Assembly (NCBI RefSeq): GCF_051622035.1
Contig: NC_135355.1
Location: 29,854,986 to 29,918,985 of the forward strand
Direction of reading: 5' to 3'
Origin: Arctopsyche grandis
Taxonomy: Eukaryota > Arthropoda > Insecta > Trichoptera > Hydropsychidae
DNA length: 64,000 nt
Shown: positions 1 through 9,287 of the stretch, piece after piece
Numbering within the stretch: the first letter of the stretch is position 1
How the letters are laid out: each line of letters starts with the position of its first letter
The notes under the pieces: generated by a model
What the model was told of the DNA's origin: nothing
The model's database searches: none
Seen by the model: only the letters and a program-made list of their open reading frames with translations
Position numbers and translations under genes: made by a program

Positions 1-1039
1 GTATAATTTACAATCTCGATTTCTTTGATATCGGTTATGGTGAGGATAGGTTGGGATAGGTTTCGTGAGGTAAGCGAATTTTGTGTTAATCTAAAAATCT
101 CGAATTATTTGATTTCGGTGATGGCTAGGTTAGGTTGGGTTAGGTTTGGTGAGATCAGCACGTTTTGTGTATATTTTTGCAATGTCGAATTCTTTGATTT
201 CGGTGATGGTTAGGTTAGATTGGGTTAGTTTTCGTGAGGTTAGCGAGATTTGTGTATATCTAACAATCTCGAATTCTTTGACTTCGGTGATGGTTAGGTT
301 AGGTGGGCTTAAGTTTCGTGAAGTTAGCGAGTTTTGTGTAAAACTTACAATCTCGAATTCTTTGATTTCGGTGATGGTTAGGTTAGGTTGGGTTAAGTTT
401 CGTGAGTTTTGTGAAAATCTTACAATTTCGAATTCTTTAATTTCGGTGATGGTTAGTTTAGGTTGGGTTAGGTTTGGTGAGGTTAACGAGTTTTGTGAAA
501 ATCTTACAATCTCGAATTCTTTGATTTCGGTGATGGTTAGGTTAGGTTGGGTTAGGTTTCGTGAGTTTTGTGAAAATCGTACAATCTCGAATTCTTTGAT
601 TTCGGAGATGGTTGGGTTAGGTAGTGTAGGGTTTGGTGAGGTTAGTGAGTTTTGTGGTAATCTTACAATATGGAATTCATTGAATTCGGTGTTTTTTAGG
701 TAAGTTTGGGTTAGTTTATGTGAGGTAAGCGAGTTTTTTGTAAATCTTACAATCTCGAATTCTTTGATTTCGGTGATGGTTAGGTTAGGTGGGCTTAGGT
801 TTCGTGAAGTAAGCGAGTTTTGTGTATAACTTACAATCTCGAATTCTTTGATTTTGGTGATGGTTAGGTTAGGTTGGGTTAAGTTTCGTGAGTTTTGTGA
901 AAATCGTACAATCTCGAATTCTTTGATTTCGGTGATGGTTAGGTTAGGTTGGGTAAGGTTTGGTGAGGTTAGCGAGTTTTGTGAAAATTTTACAATCTCG
1001 AATTCTTTGATTTCGGTGATGGTTAGGTTAGGTTAGGTT

Positions 1040-2350
1040 AGGTTTGGTAAGGTTAGCACGTTTTGTGTATATTTTTGCAATATCGAATTATTTGATTTCG
1101 GAGATGGTTGGGTTAGGTAGGGTAAAGTTTGGTGAGTTAAGCGAGTTTTGTGTAATACATTCTCGAATTATTTGATTTCGGTGATGGCTAGGTTAGGTTG
1201 GGTTAGGTTTGGTGAGGTAAGCGAGTTTTGTTTAATTCTTACAATCTCGTATTCTTAGATTTCGGTGAAGGTTAGGTTAGGTTGGGTTAGGTTTGGTGAT
1301 ATAAGCACGTTTTGTGTAAATTTTTGCAAAGTCGAATTCTTTGATTTCAGTGATGGTTAGGTTAGGTTGGGTTAGGTTTCGTGAGGTTAGCGAGTTTTGT
1401 ATATAACCTACATTCTCGATTTCTTTGATTTCGGTGATGGTTAGGTTAGGTTGGGTTAAGTTTCGTGAGTTTTGTGAAAATCTTACAATCTCGAATTCTT
1501 TGATTTCGGTGATTGTTAGGTTAGGTTGGGTTAGGTTTGGTGAGGTTAGCACGTTTTGTGTATATTTTTGTAATGTCGAATCTTTTGATTTCGGTGATGG
1601 TAAGGTTAGCTTGGGTTAGGTTTGGTGAGGTAAGCGAGTTTTGTGTATAATTTACAATCCCGATTTCTTTGATATCGGTTATGGTTAGGTTAGGTTGGGA
1701 TAGGTTTCGTGAGGTAAGCGAATTTTGTGTAAATCTTACAATCTCGAATTCTTTAATTTCGGTGATGGTTAGGTTAGGTTGGGTTAGGTTTGGTAAGGTT
1801 AGCACGTTTTGTGTATATTTTTTCAATATCGAATTATTTGATTTCGGAGATGGTTGGGTTAGGTAGGGTAAAGTTTGGTGAGTTAATCGAGTTTTGTGTA
1901 ATACATTCTCGAATCATTTGATTTCGGTGATGGCTAGGTTAGTTTGGGTTAGGTTTGGTGAGGTAAGCGAGTTTTGTTTAATTCTTACAATCTCGTATTC
2001 TTAGATTTCGGTGATGGTTAGGTTAGGTTGGGTTAGGTTTGGTGATATAAGCACGTTTTGTGTAAATTTTTGCAAAGTCGAATGCTTTGATTTCAGTGAT
2101 GGTTAGGTTAGGTTGGGTTAGGTTTCGTGAGGTTAGCGAGTTTTGTATATAACCTACATTCTCGAATTCTTTGATTTCGGTGATGGTTAGGTTAGGTTGG
2201 GTTAAGTTTCGTGAGTTTTGTGAAAATCTTACAATCTCGAATTCTTTGATTTCGGTGATTGTTAGGTTAGGTTGGGTTAGGTTTGGTGAGGTTAGCACGT
2301 TTTGTGTATATTTTTGTAACGTCGAATCTTTTGATATCGGTGATGGTAAG
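1040..2350 (+). repeat. 746 bp tandem duplication inside the satellite
   Basis: The block of about 1040-1604 recurs at about 1786-2350 with an offset of 746 bp. The monomer variants come in the same order: a GGTAAGGTTAGCACG monomer, a GGAGATGGTTGGG monomer, an 80 bp TAATACATTC monomer, and a monomer with GATATAAGCACG. A few substitutions separate the copies. This is a small higher-order repeat, probably made by unequal exchange. Confidence 0.75.
2346..2350. repeat. Target-site duplication (left) of the BEL/Pao element
   Basis: GTAAG directly precedes the TGGAAAAG end of the element and recurs directly after the other LTR at 9283-9287. Removing one copy plus the element restores an ordinary satellite monomer (GATGGTAAGGTTAGG). 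A 5 bp duplication is typical of BEL/Pao integration. Confidence 0.85.
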
Positions 2351-2581
2351 TGGAAAAGACTTCGATAATGGTTTGATGTAGTTTATTGAAATGTAAAATT
2401 TGCACGTGGTGGGCCAGCGGAGCGTACGGAACACAAGCTGTCCGTACGCCGTCTACTCGGTGACTCTGTCGACCGTCGCGTATTTCCGCTTGGGCCGACA
2501 CTAATGCCAACTCGTCAATAATGCCAATCGACAATCAGTTAATAAGACTGTTTGCCACACGTCATTACAAAAGTCGGAACA
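2351..2581 (-). repeat. 3' LTR of the BEL/Pao element
   Basis: This is a 231 bp direct repeat of 9054-9282. On the minus strand it begins TGTTCCGAC and ends CTTTTCCA. It contains an AATAAA polyadenylation signal in TTTCAATAAACTACATC (minus strand), close to its 3' end. The short perfect hairpin seen in the other LTR is also present. No coding role is supported. Confidence 0.92.
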
Positions 2582-3618
2582 TAGTCCCACATAGGAAAAC
2601 TGTTGAACAATACAGTTATTCTACAGAGTTACATCATTACTGACGAGTCGTTTACAATAAATCATAGCTCTTAAAATAATTAAATAGAGGGTGAATAATG
2701 AAACCTTTGCCTCATCCAGTGTGAGGATAAAATCAATTTATTGGTTCAGTAATATTTCAACTTATAGGTATACCTCTGGTGAATGTTGTTTCTATTTACA
2801 TTAAAGTTTTTGAAATCTCCTTTGAAGCTGTGAATAAGCATTACAAGATAAGTTTACTTTAAAGAAGAGAGAGTGGACTGTATATGGTTTAAAACTTAAG
2901 CATTCCTCATCTTGATGTTAACTTAGACAATACAATGTTGACACTGTTACAGTTGTCACGACAGATCAGCTATTACCGATCAATTAAACTTGATTAATGA
3001 GTGTAATGCTCCTAAGTTAACTTGATTTCATCAACAAGTAGCATAAACATTGCTAAATTAAAAGTAAATTGGAAAGTCATTCATTCATTCCTACAAGCAG
3101 GAAATGAAGGCGAACTATGATTATAGATGTCTCTACGTTAAACATCGAAATGTTCAGTATTATAATATTTACTTATTCTATGATTCACATAAATACTATA
3201 AACAGTAAGAGTTAACTTATGTTTTCATAACAAGAAACATAAGACCTGCGGATGACTCCCGGCAGGTTATAATTAAGTAGACATGAAATAATTTAAGATG
3301 CTCCATTAAGTGTGGCTTGGAGACTAACATTAACAAATCATGAATCTAATTTTAACTGTCAAATTTGAACAGTTTATTTTAAACTCGGATATAATCCTTC
3401 CGAGTGATGACATGAGACAAGTCTTATATTATAAAGACAAAATGATTAGATTAAATTCGGAGATATATACTGCCGAATGTTAAAATGAAAATAGCTTAAA
3501 TTATACACACGACACAATTAAAGTGAATTACGGAGTACTACTATTAACATTGAATGATTTAAACTCATGATTACATCTAATAAGTAATATGAGTTGGGGG
3601 TAATGTCTTCGGGTTAAA
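2582..3618 (-). other. BEL/Pao 3' untranslated region with no gene
   Basis: This is about 1 kb of AT-rich sequence between the polyprotein stop and the 3' LTR. I see no envelope or other reading frame. The stretch next to the LTR (minus strand ATGTGGGACTA) is only weakly purine-rich, so the polypurine tract is not convincing. The part nearest the stop codon carries a series of short hairpins, listed separately. Confidence 0.7.
3244..3594 (-). other. Series of short inverted repeats in the BEL 3' UTR
   Basis: Four short hairpins lie within 350 bp. One is at 3244-3267 (ACCTGC pairing with GCAGGT, plus a GG/CC extension). One is at 3383-3405 (ACTCGGA with TCCGAGT). One is at 3455-3478 (ATTCGG with CCGAAT). 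One is at 3563-3594 (ACTCAT plus ATTAC with GTAAT plus ATGAGT). Loops are 7 to 12 bases, and three of the stems share a CGG/CCG core. The role is unknown; RNA structures for packaging or export are possible. Confidence 0.6.
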
Positions 3619-6600
3619 CTAAGCTACCGAAGTTGACGGAATTGAAGCTGCTGTTTCTCCTCCCTCTTGCTGATCTTCCTTCCTGTCAAGTGGTCCTTGT
3701 GGTAGAATCGGCAATGGCGCCACTAGATGACTGGACCGACGAAACTCTCCGCTGGCAGTAAAGACGTCGACGACTCGAACTCTGCCATCTGGTCCGGGAT
3801 ACAATTTAGTGACTCGACCCAAGACCCATCGGGTTGGCAGCATGTGTTCCTCCTTTAACAGGACCATTTGACCCACACTCAGATTGTTGCTCGAGTCCTT
3901 CTTCCATTTGTGTCGTAACTGCAAAGAATGTAAATATTCCGCCGACCAACGTTTCCAAAATGCTGCTGTGGTCAATTGTATCTGAAGCAGATTGGCATGG
4001 ACATTAGTGTTATATTTAACCTCCATTGGAAGAGCGAGTAAGGATCTGCCAATTAAGAAATGTCCAGGTGTGAGGGGTAAAAGGTCTAGTGGATCCGAAG
4101 ACAAGGGACTAAGAGGACGGGAATTCATGCAAGCTTCTATTTGAGTCAATACCGTACAAAATGATTCGAAATTTAAGGTGGTGGCCTTTAACACCTTGTT
4201 TAAATGAATCTTCATGGATTTAACCGCTGCTTCCCACAGCCCTCCCATGTGAGGCGCCCTTGGCGGGTTAAACTTCCAACGAATCCCTTCGGAGGCTACA
4301 TACCGTAGTAGCTTCTCCTCATGAGGACGTTCGTAAATTAATTTTACTAAATTAACGAGTTCACGACTTGCACCGACAAAATTAGTAGCATTGTCGGAAT
4401 ATATCGTATTGGGCCTGCCACGTCTGGCTACGAATCTTCTTAAACAATTTAAGAAATTTGAACTCGTTAAGTCTCCGACAAGTTCCAAGTGAACTGCCTT
4501 ACTGGAAAAACACACAAAGACACAAACGTAACCCTTAATTATCTTAGAATTCTTATTGCAACCACTCTTCACAGGAAAAGGTCCTGCGAAATCTATCCCC
4601 ACATGACTGAAAGGAAAATTCGCAGTGGTACGTTCAAGCGGGAGTAATCCCATTAATCTATTGTGTGACAGTGGTTTATTTCTGAAACAAATGACACATG
4701 AACGCACCACTCCTTTGACAGTATTATGTCCGGCCAATGGCCAATAGGTCTGCCGCAATAACGACAGTAAGGCTTGAGTACCCAAGTGAATATATTTCAA
4801 GTGCGCATCTCGGACAATCATGTGTGTAAGTTTATGCTTATTTGACAAGATAATGGGTGACGTTGATAGAGTTGTTCCCAGAGGAAGTCTACTTCCAACA
4901 CAAATTAAATTCTCGTGGAATAGAGGGGACAATTTAGCTAATTTACTGCTACTGGGAATTGGATGTCCCTTGCTCAGCAAACGATATTCCAATGGAAATG
5001 ATTCCATTTGCGATAACCTTATCAAATTATTTAAAGCATCTTTTAATTCGAAAGCGGACGGTTCGTTATTTTCTTTAACGTTTAATTGTTTATTCCTTAG
5101 TGGCCGACGAACATATGATAAAACTCGAAGGAGTCTTGGAAGATGAGAATGTTTATCTATCCAATTATTTTCCCTCACAAGGGTAGCGTTAGTGACTACC
5201 CTTCTCTCTGGAAGATCTATTGTGATCTCAGGAGGTCTTCGAGGCCATCGTGATTCGTCTAATTTCAACCAACTAGGGCCGTCCCACCATAACGAATTAT
5301 GATTTAATTGTACATTTTTGTTTTTCTCTGCTATTTGAATCTGTCGGTACATCTGCTTAATATCCGCAGTAATCACGTATTTATGGAGTCGAAAGTTGAG
5401 TAGTAAACTTAACAAATCTGATTGGACACTAGGTCCCACCATCAAAATATTATTTAGTGAGATATTGGACGTTGTCTTTGCGGACGCATCAAAAACTACA
5501 CGATATTTAGTGGTAAGGCTAGACTCCTTAACCACGACGTGATGAGGTAAATAACAATGAACCTCATGTGCCTCCGGAGGTTCACACTCTGACATATGTC
5601 CTAAATTTATGTACTCTTCTAAAACTTTATTGTATTCCATTTTTAAATTATTATTGGCTAAAAAACGTCTTTCCAAAGTTTTGTGTCTTTTCTCCGCAAT
5701 GTGCAATGAACTTCCTAATACTACCGGGGAATTTTTATATGGTAAAGCTACACAAAATCTACCGTTTTTATCTCGTGATGTGTGTGCTTGGAAATGTTCC
5801 TCACATCTTTTCTCCTCAAGAGATTGATGTTTTACCATAGGAACCTGGTCTATCATCCAAAAGTTTTGAATGTGACTGTCTAATTGACTTAAGCCTATGT
5901 GGCTCTTCCCTGGAGCATTATTTACTTCGGGATATGGACCAACTATTGTCCATCCGAATTCGGTATCCTTTAAGATAGGCATACCTTTTCCTAACTGGAT
6001 GGTTCCTGCTTTCATAGCATGAACGCAAATCTCGGCGCCGAGCAATAAATCGATTGGCGTCGGTTTATTCCAAAGGGGATCTGATAACTTGATTCCCGCT
6101 GGTATTGAAATTAACTGTTGATCCAGTTTCACAGTTGGAATTTCGCCAGTAATTTCTGGTAATACCAAACACAACACTTTGGTTGAGTAATTAGTGGTTG
6201 AAGACCTTATGGTCACCTTGGTGATGTGACGAATGCTACTTTCTTGATTAGCGATACCTACAATTTTTTGAGAGATTTTCTCTAATTTGAAGTTATTCTT
6301 CTTAGCGAAAGATGTGGTAACATAGTTGACTTGTGAGCCGGAATCTAATAATGTGCGACCCTTAACGACCGTTCCATTGGACGTTATAATGTCCACTTGT
6401 ACCGTCGGTAAAATTATCTCCCTTTGAGAGAAATGAGTAGAATGAGCATTAATTGACTTCCTTCCCGTATTATTGGAACTAAATGTATCGTCCTGATGCA
6501 ACAAAGTGTGATGGTTTTGTTTGCACCTTAAGCAATTATAGTTAGACTTGCAATTTGTTATCTTATGCGATGAATTTAAACATTTAAAACACATGTTATT

Positions 6601-7794
6601 AGATTTAACGAATTCATTTCTTTCCATACTGGATTTTGCTTTGAATTTATCACATTTGCCTATGAAATGATTATTTCGACAGAATGCGCATGCGTTTACC
6701 TTACTTGATGGGTTTTTGTTCGCGACATGAGTTCTCATGATTCTTTGACGACTATGAGGGAATTCCTTCACCGTAGTTACAGATGCAGTAGATTGTAATA
6801 CATTACATCTATTCTGCAAGAATGTCTCTAAACTTTCATATGGTGGCATTTCTCTGCTAACCAGCGATATTTCCCAGTCTCTTACTATATTAAAAGGTAA
6901 TTTCCTTAGAACTAAACATGTTACCCATGGATCTAAAATTTCTCTCGCGTAACCCAACGATTCAATGTTTTTAATACACACTGTTACCTGATTCAATAGA
7001 TTTCTCAATTCGATATGTGATTCTCTTGTGATTAATTTTAAGTCACAAAGTGAATTAATCCTAGTTTTGAGATTAAGTCTTGGTAAATTATATTGCTTGT
7101 CTAAAATACTCCAAGCTATTTCGTAATTGTCTGAGCTAATATCTAAACCTGATACAGCTGCCAAAGCGGGACCGATTAAGGATTGATGCAAATATTGCAA
7201 TTTCGTGACATTCGAATATTCCGTTTTGTTTCCTATTATATTCTTAAAAGCTTGTTGAAACGATTGCCATTCAGATGGATCTCCCTGAAATGTGGGAATG
7301 GTTAACGTCGGTAACTTATCTCTAGCAAATTTAATTGTTGCTTGCTCTACCTTTAGTTTACTATCTTGAAAGGATTGGCAATCTAATGCTGCTTTAAGAT
7401 TTTTAACTGTTATTGTAATTGCATCGTACTCTTCGTCTATTTTGGCCGCTTTCGGTATGTCTGTAAGGTTATCTAAATATTCGTAATGGAGTTTTCGGAC
7501 ATAATCGTATGCTTCTTTAATGGTTTGATACTGTCCTTCATCTAATTCGGAGGATTTATCTATTTTTCCTTTTAGTCTTTGTACCGCGCCTGAATACCTT
7601 AATTCTATTGACGTCATTATGACTTCTACTTTATTTTCCTTCGCTAATATTTCTATCGATTGAGTCTGACTTCGAGTCTGATGTATTCTAGAGCTTGACC
7701 TGTCTCTAATAGGTTCTACGTCCCTAGTTGGATTTCGACCTTTATGCGACTTGGAAGTCGAAGCTTCTATTTCCTCGTTTTCAGCACTTGACAT
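3619..7794 (-). CDS. BEL/Pao Gag-Pol polyprotein with internal in-frame deletion
   Basis: A single open frame of 1,391 codons starts at the ATG at 7794. In order it encodes: an N-terminal coiled region; a Gag-like DUF1759 segment (LPTLTIPTFQGDPSEW, about residues 159-340); zinc-knuckle cysteines (CFKCLNSSHKITNC); and a retropepsin-like DUF1758 protease with LLDSGSQVNY near residue 483. The start of reverse transcriptase follows, with YRVVFDAS and ITADIKQMYRQIQI near residue 807. Near residue 827 the sequence jumps straight to the region before integrase (LWWDGPSWL). The YVDD box and the whole RNase H are absent. Then come an HHCC zinc-binding region and the integrase core with D near 1066 (GIDFAGP), D near 1132 (YSDNATNF) and E near 1186 (GGLWEAAV). 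A DUF5641-type C-terminus ends the protein. BEL polyproteins are usually several hundred residues longer. The frame stays open across the deletion, so a trimmed protein could still be made. Confidence 0.93.
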   Translation of the reverse strand: MSSAENEEIEASTSKSHKGRNPTRDVEPIRDRSSSRIHQTRSQTQSIEILAKENKVEVIMTSIELRYSGAVQRLKGKIDKSSELDEGQYQTIKEAYDYVRKLHYEYLDNLTDIPKAAKIDEEYDAITITVKNLKAALDCQSFQDSKLKVEQATIKFARDKLPTLTIPTFQGDPSEWQSFQQAFKNIIGNKTEYSNVTKLQYLHQSLIGPALAAVSGLDISSDNYEIAWSILDKQYNLPRLNLKTRINSLCDLKLITRESHIELRNLLNQVTVCIKNIESLGYAREILDPWVTCLVLRKLPFNIVRDWEISLVSREMPPYESLETFLQNRCNVLQSTASVTTVKEFPHSRQRIMRTHVANKNPSSKVNACAFCRNNHFIGKCDKFKAKSSMERNEFVKSNNMCFKCLNSSHKITNCKSNYNCLRCKQNHHTLLHQDDTFSSNNTGRKSINAHSTHFSQREIILPTVQVDIITSNGTVVKGRTLLDSGSQVNYVTTSFAKKNNFKLEKISQKIVGIANQESSIRHITKVTIRSSTTNYSTKVLCLVLPEITGEIPTVKLDQQLISIPAGIKLSDPLWNKPTPIDLLLGAEICVHAMKAGTIQLGKGMPILKDTEFGWTIVGPYPEVNNAPGKSHIGLSQLDSHIQNFWMIDQVPMVKHQSLEEKRCEEHFQAHTSRDKNGRFCVALPYKNSPVVLGSSLHIAEKRHKTLERRFLANNNLKMEYNKVLEEYINLGHMSECEPPEAHEVHCYLPHHVVVKESSLTTKYRVVFDASAKTTSNISLNNILMVGPSVQSDLLSLLLNFRLHKYVITADIKQMYRQIQIAEKNKNVQLNHNSLWWDGPSWLKLDESRWPRRPPEITIDLPERRVVTNATLVRENNWIDKHSHLPRLLRVLSYVRRPLRNKQLNVKENNEPSAFELKDALNNLIRLSQMESFPLEYRLLSKGHPIPSSSKLAKLSPLFHENLICVGSRLPLGTTLSTSPIILSNKHKLTHMIVRDAHLKYIHLGTQALLSLLRQTYWPLAGHNTVKGVVRSCVICFRNKPLSHNRLMGLLPLERTTANFPFSHVGIDFAGPFPVKSGCNKNSKIIKGYVCVFVCFSSKAVHLELVGDLTSSNFLNCLRRFVARRGRPNTIYSDNATNFVGASRELVNLVKLIYERPHEEKLLRYVASEGIRWKFNPPRAPHMGGLWEAAVKSMKIHLNKVLKATTLNFESFCTVLTQIEACMNSRPLSPLSSDPLDLLPLTPGHFLIGRSLLALPMEVKYNTNVHANLLQIQLTTAAFWKRWSAEYLHSLQLRHKWKKDSSNNLSVGQMVLLKEEHMLPTRWVLGRVTKLYPGPDGRVRVVDVFTASGEFRRSSHLVAPLPILPQGPLDRKEDQQEGGETAASIPSTSVA

Positions 7795-7984
7795 TTGTTT
7801 CAGAAAGTTGCACTATTTCGTCTCATAAATACAGTTGTTCTCTACTATAGCTGTCAATTGAACTATTCGTAGAGATAAGGTAATAATATTCAATGATTAA
7901 CCGTGAATCTTAATATTCTACTTTAACTATTATCACCAGAATCTATCCAACATATTTTGGAAGAAATTACAACCCTAAATTGGT

Positions 7985-8525
7985 GGGTGCTTGATTTAAA
8001 CCACTTTGGGGCTACAAGTCTTGTGATTTATTTTAAATCACCACTGTTTCATCACACATTATGAAACAAAGAGATCTACCGATGTATGAATATGCCGGTA
8101 TGTACTTGATTTAATCCACTTTGGGGCTACAAGTGTAATTCCACATTTATCGTGGAAGGGGGGGGGGGGGAGGGTGTTTCTACACACATTAAGAAACAAA
8201 GATCTACCGATATGCATATACCGGTATGTACTTGGTTTAAGCCACTTTGGGGCTACAAGTATAATTCCACATTTATCGTGGAAGGGGGGGGGGGGGAGGA
8301 GGGTGTTTCTACACACATTAAGAAACAAAGATCTACCGATATGAATATACCGGTATGTACTTGGTTTAAGCCACTTTGGGGCTACAAGTATAATTCCACA
8401 TTTATCGTGGAAGGGGGGGGGGGGGAGGGTGTTTCTACACACATTAAGAAACAAAGATCTACCGATATGAATATACCGGTATGTACTTGGTTTAAGCCAC
8501 TTTGGGGCTACAAGTATAATTCCCC
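7985..8525 (-). repeat. 126-129 bp minisatellite with G/C homopolymer runs in the BEL leader
   Basis: About four copies are anchored by TGTACTTGG/ATTTAA at 8101, 8227, 8356 and 8482, giving periods of 126, 129 and 126 bp. An older degenerate copy begins near 7985. Each unit holds CCACTTTGGGGCTACAAGT, a run of 12-14 G (C on the element's sense strand), and an imperfect palindrome around ACCGATAT/ATACCGGT. Copy differences lie mostly in the G run and an extra GAG. The open frames across this block on both strands are by-products of the period being a multiple of three. Confidence 0.9.
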
Positions 8526-9034
8526 ACGTGCTTTGCTAATTTTACACTACATCTGATTTTACACTTTTAATACGAAATTCGATGCGACCGATGAAACCTT
8601 CCTTCGTAGCGCGATATTATTTTATACAATCGCGTTAATTAATTGTTATACTTTAAAACATATTTTAAAAACTGACCTACCCACATGATTGCCTTTTGAA
8701 CAGATTGCCTGAGATTGAATACATTCACTTACTTGAATATCCTTTACGATGTTTATGTGATCGTTCCGATAATTTTGGATTACCTCTGTGTCCCATGCGT
8801 CTTTGTAGGTTATGTTTTTATTTATATATTTTCTGCGTCAATCACGCGGTCATGTACCTCTGTACATCAATCAATATATTGCTGAAATAGAAGCAAACAT
8901 GTTATTAGTATTGGAAAGGTATGGATAGTAACAAAGGAACGATACCGATTTCTTAATTGACATCCATTTTTTCTCGACCACGTTTTTTCCTATTGGTTTG
9001 TCCGTTTGGTGTTGTGGCCTAGGTTACTGGTGTC

Positions 9035-9050
9035 CGGTTCGAAGTGACCA
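9035..9050 (-). promoter_or_regulatory. Putative tRNA primer-binding site of the BEL element
   Basis: Three bases downstream of the 5' LTR the minus strand reads TGGTCACTTCGAACCG. It starts with the TGG expected to pair with a tRNA CCA end, and it contains TTCGAA as in a tRNA T-loop. The spacing from T-loop to CCA is shorter than in a normal tRNA, so I do not assign the primer tRNA. Confidence 0.5.
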
Positions 9051-9053
9051 TCA

Positions 9054-9282
9054 TGGAAAAGACTTCGATAATGGTTTGATGTAGTTTATTGAAATGTAAA
9101 ATTTGCACGTGGTGGTTCAGCGGAGCGTACGGAACACAAGTTGTCCGTACGCCGTCTGCTCGAACTCTGTCGACCGTCGCGTATTTCCGCTTGGGCCGAC
9201 ACTAATGCCAACTCGTCAATAATGCCAATCGACAATCAGTTAATAAGACTGTTTGCCACACGTCATTACAAAAGTCGGAACA
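9054..9282 (-). repeat. 5' LTR of the BEL/Pao element
   Basis: This is a 229 bp direct repeat of 2351-2581. It should carry the promoter for the genomic RNA on the minus strand. It contains a 9 bp perfect inverted repeat, GCGTACGGA at 9125-9133 and TCCGTACGC at 9144-9152, separated by 10 bases. It also has the AATAAA signal near the element-side end. Confidence 0.92.
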
Positions 9283-9287
9283 GTAAG
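9283..9287. repeat. Target-site duplication (right) of the BEL/Pao element
   Basis: GTAAG follows the terminal CA of the LTR and matches 2346-2350. It runs directly into the satellite core GTTAGGTTGGGTTAGG. Confidence 0.85.

Larger units (their letters stand above)
1..2350 (+). repeat. TTAGG-derived 84 bp satellite, left segment
   Basis: This is tandem satellite DNA with the G-rich strand on plus. A typical monomer has a G-rich half of consecutive GGTTA-like pentamers (GGTTA, GGTTG, GGTTT, GGTGA). An AT-rich half follows, with landmarks such as GAGTTTTGTG, TTACAATCTCGAATTC and TTTGATTTCGGTGATGG. Unit lengths I counted are 84 bp (full), 75 bp (lacking the GAGGTTAGC block) and 80 bp (a GTGTAATACATTCTCG spacer variant). 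The segment continues beyond the left edge of the window and ends where the BEL element is inserted. Bases 1 to about 1050 are a near copy of about 12374-13424. Confidence 0.95.
7795..9053 (-). other. BEL/Pao 5' leader region
   Basis: This is 1.26 kb between the 5' LTR and the polyprotein start. It contains a minisatellite at about 7985-8525 and a putative primer-binding site next to the LTR. The remaining sequence (7795-7984 and 8526-9034) is AT-rich and has no recognisable gene. Confidence 0.75.
2351..9282 (-). mobile_element. BEL/Pao LTR retrotransposon with complete ends and an internal deletion
   Basis: This is a 6.9 kb insertion in the satellite, bounded by direct LTRs of 231 and 229 bp. 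The LTRs begin TG and end CA, and the flanks carry a 5 bp GTAAG duplication. The element reads on minus: 5' LTR at 9054-9282, a leader of about 1.26 kb with a minisatellite, one polyprotein frame (7794 to 3619), a 3' untranslated region of about 1 kb, and the 3' LTR at 2351-2581. By eye the LTRs differ at about five positions plus a 2 bp indel, so about 97-98 percent identity. That implies an insertion that is not brand new. The polyprotein lacks the catalytic reverse transcriptase and RNase H core, so the copy is probably non-autonomous. Confidence 0.93.

Noticed and set aside
2292-2534. 80-codon frame on minus spanning LTR and satellite
   Set aside because: It crosses the insertion junction and has no domain. 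It is a chance frame in the LTR.
8059-8556. Open frames of 131 and 134 codons on opposite strands
   Set aside because: They are translations of the minisatellite in the BEL leader, including glycine or proline runs from the homopolymer.
9028-9050. tRNA gene suggested by GGTTCGAA and a CCA end
   Set aside because: Only a tRNA-like 3' segment is present. It fits a retrotransposon primer-binding site, and no cloverleaf can be drawn.
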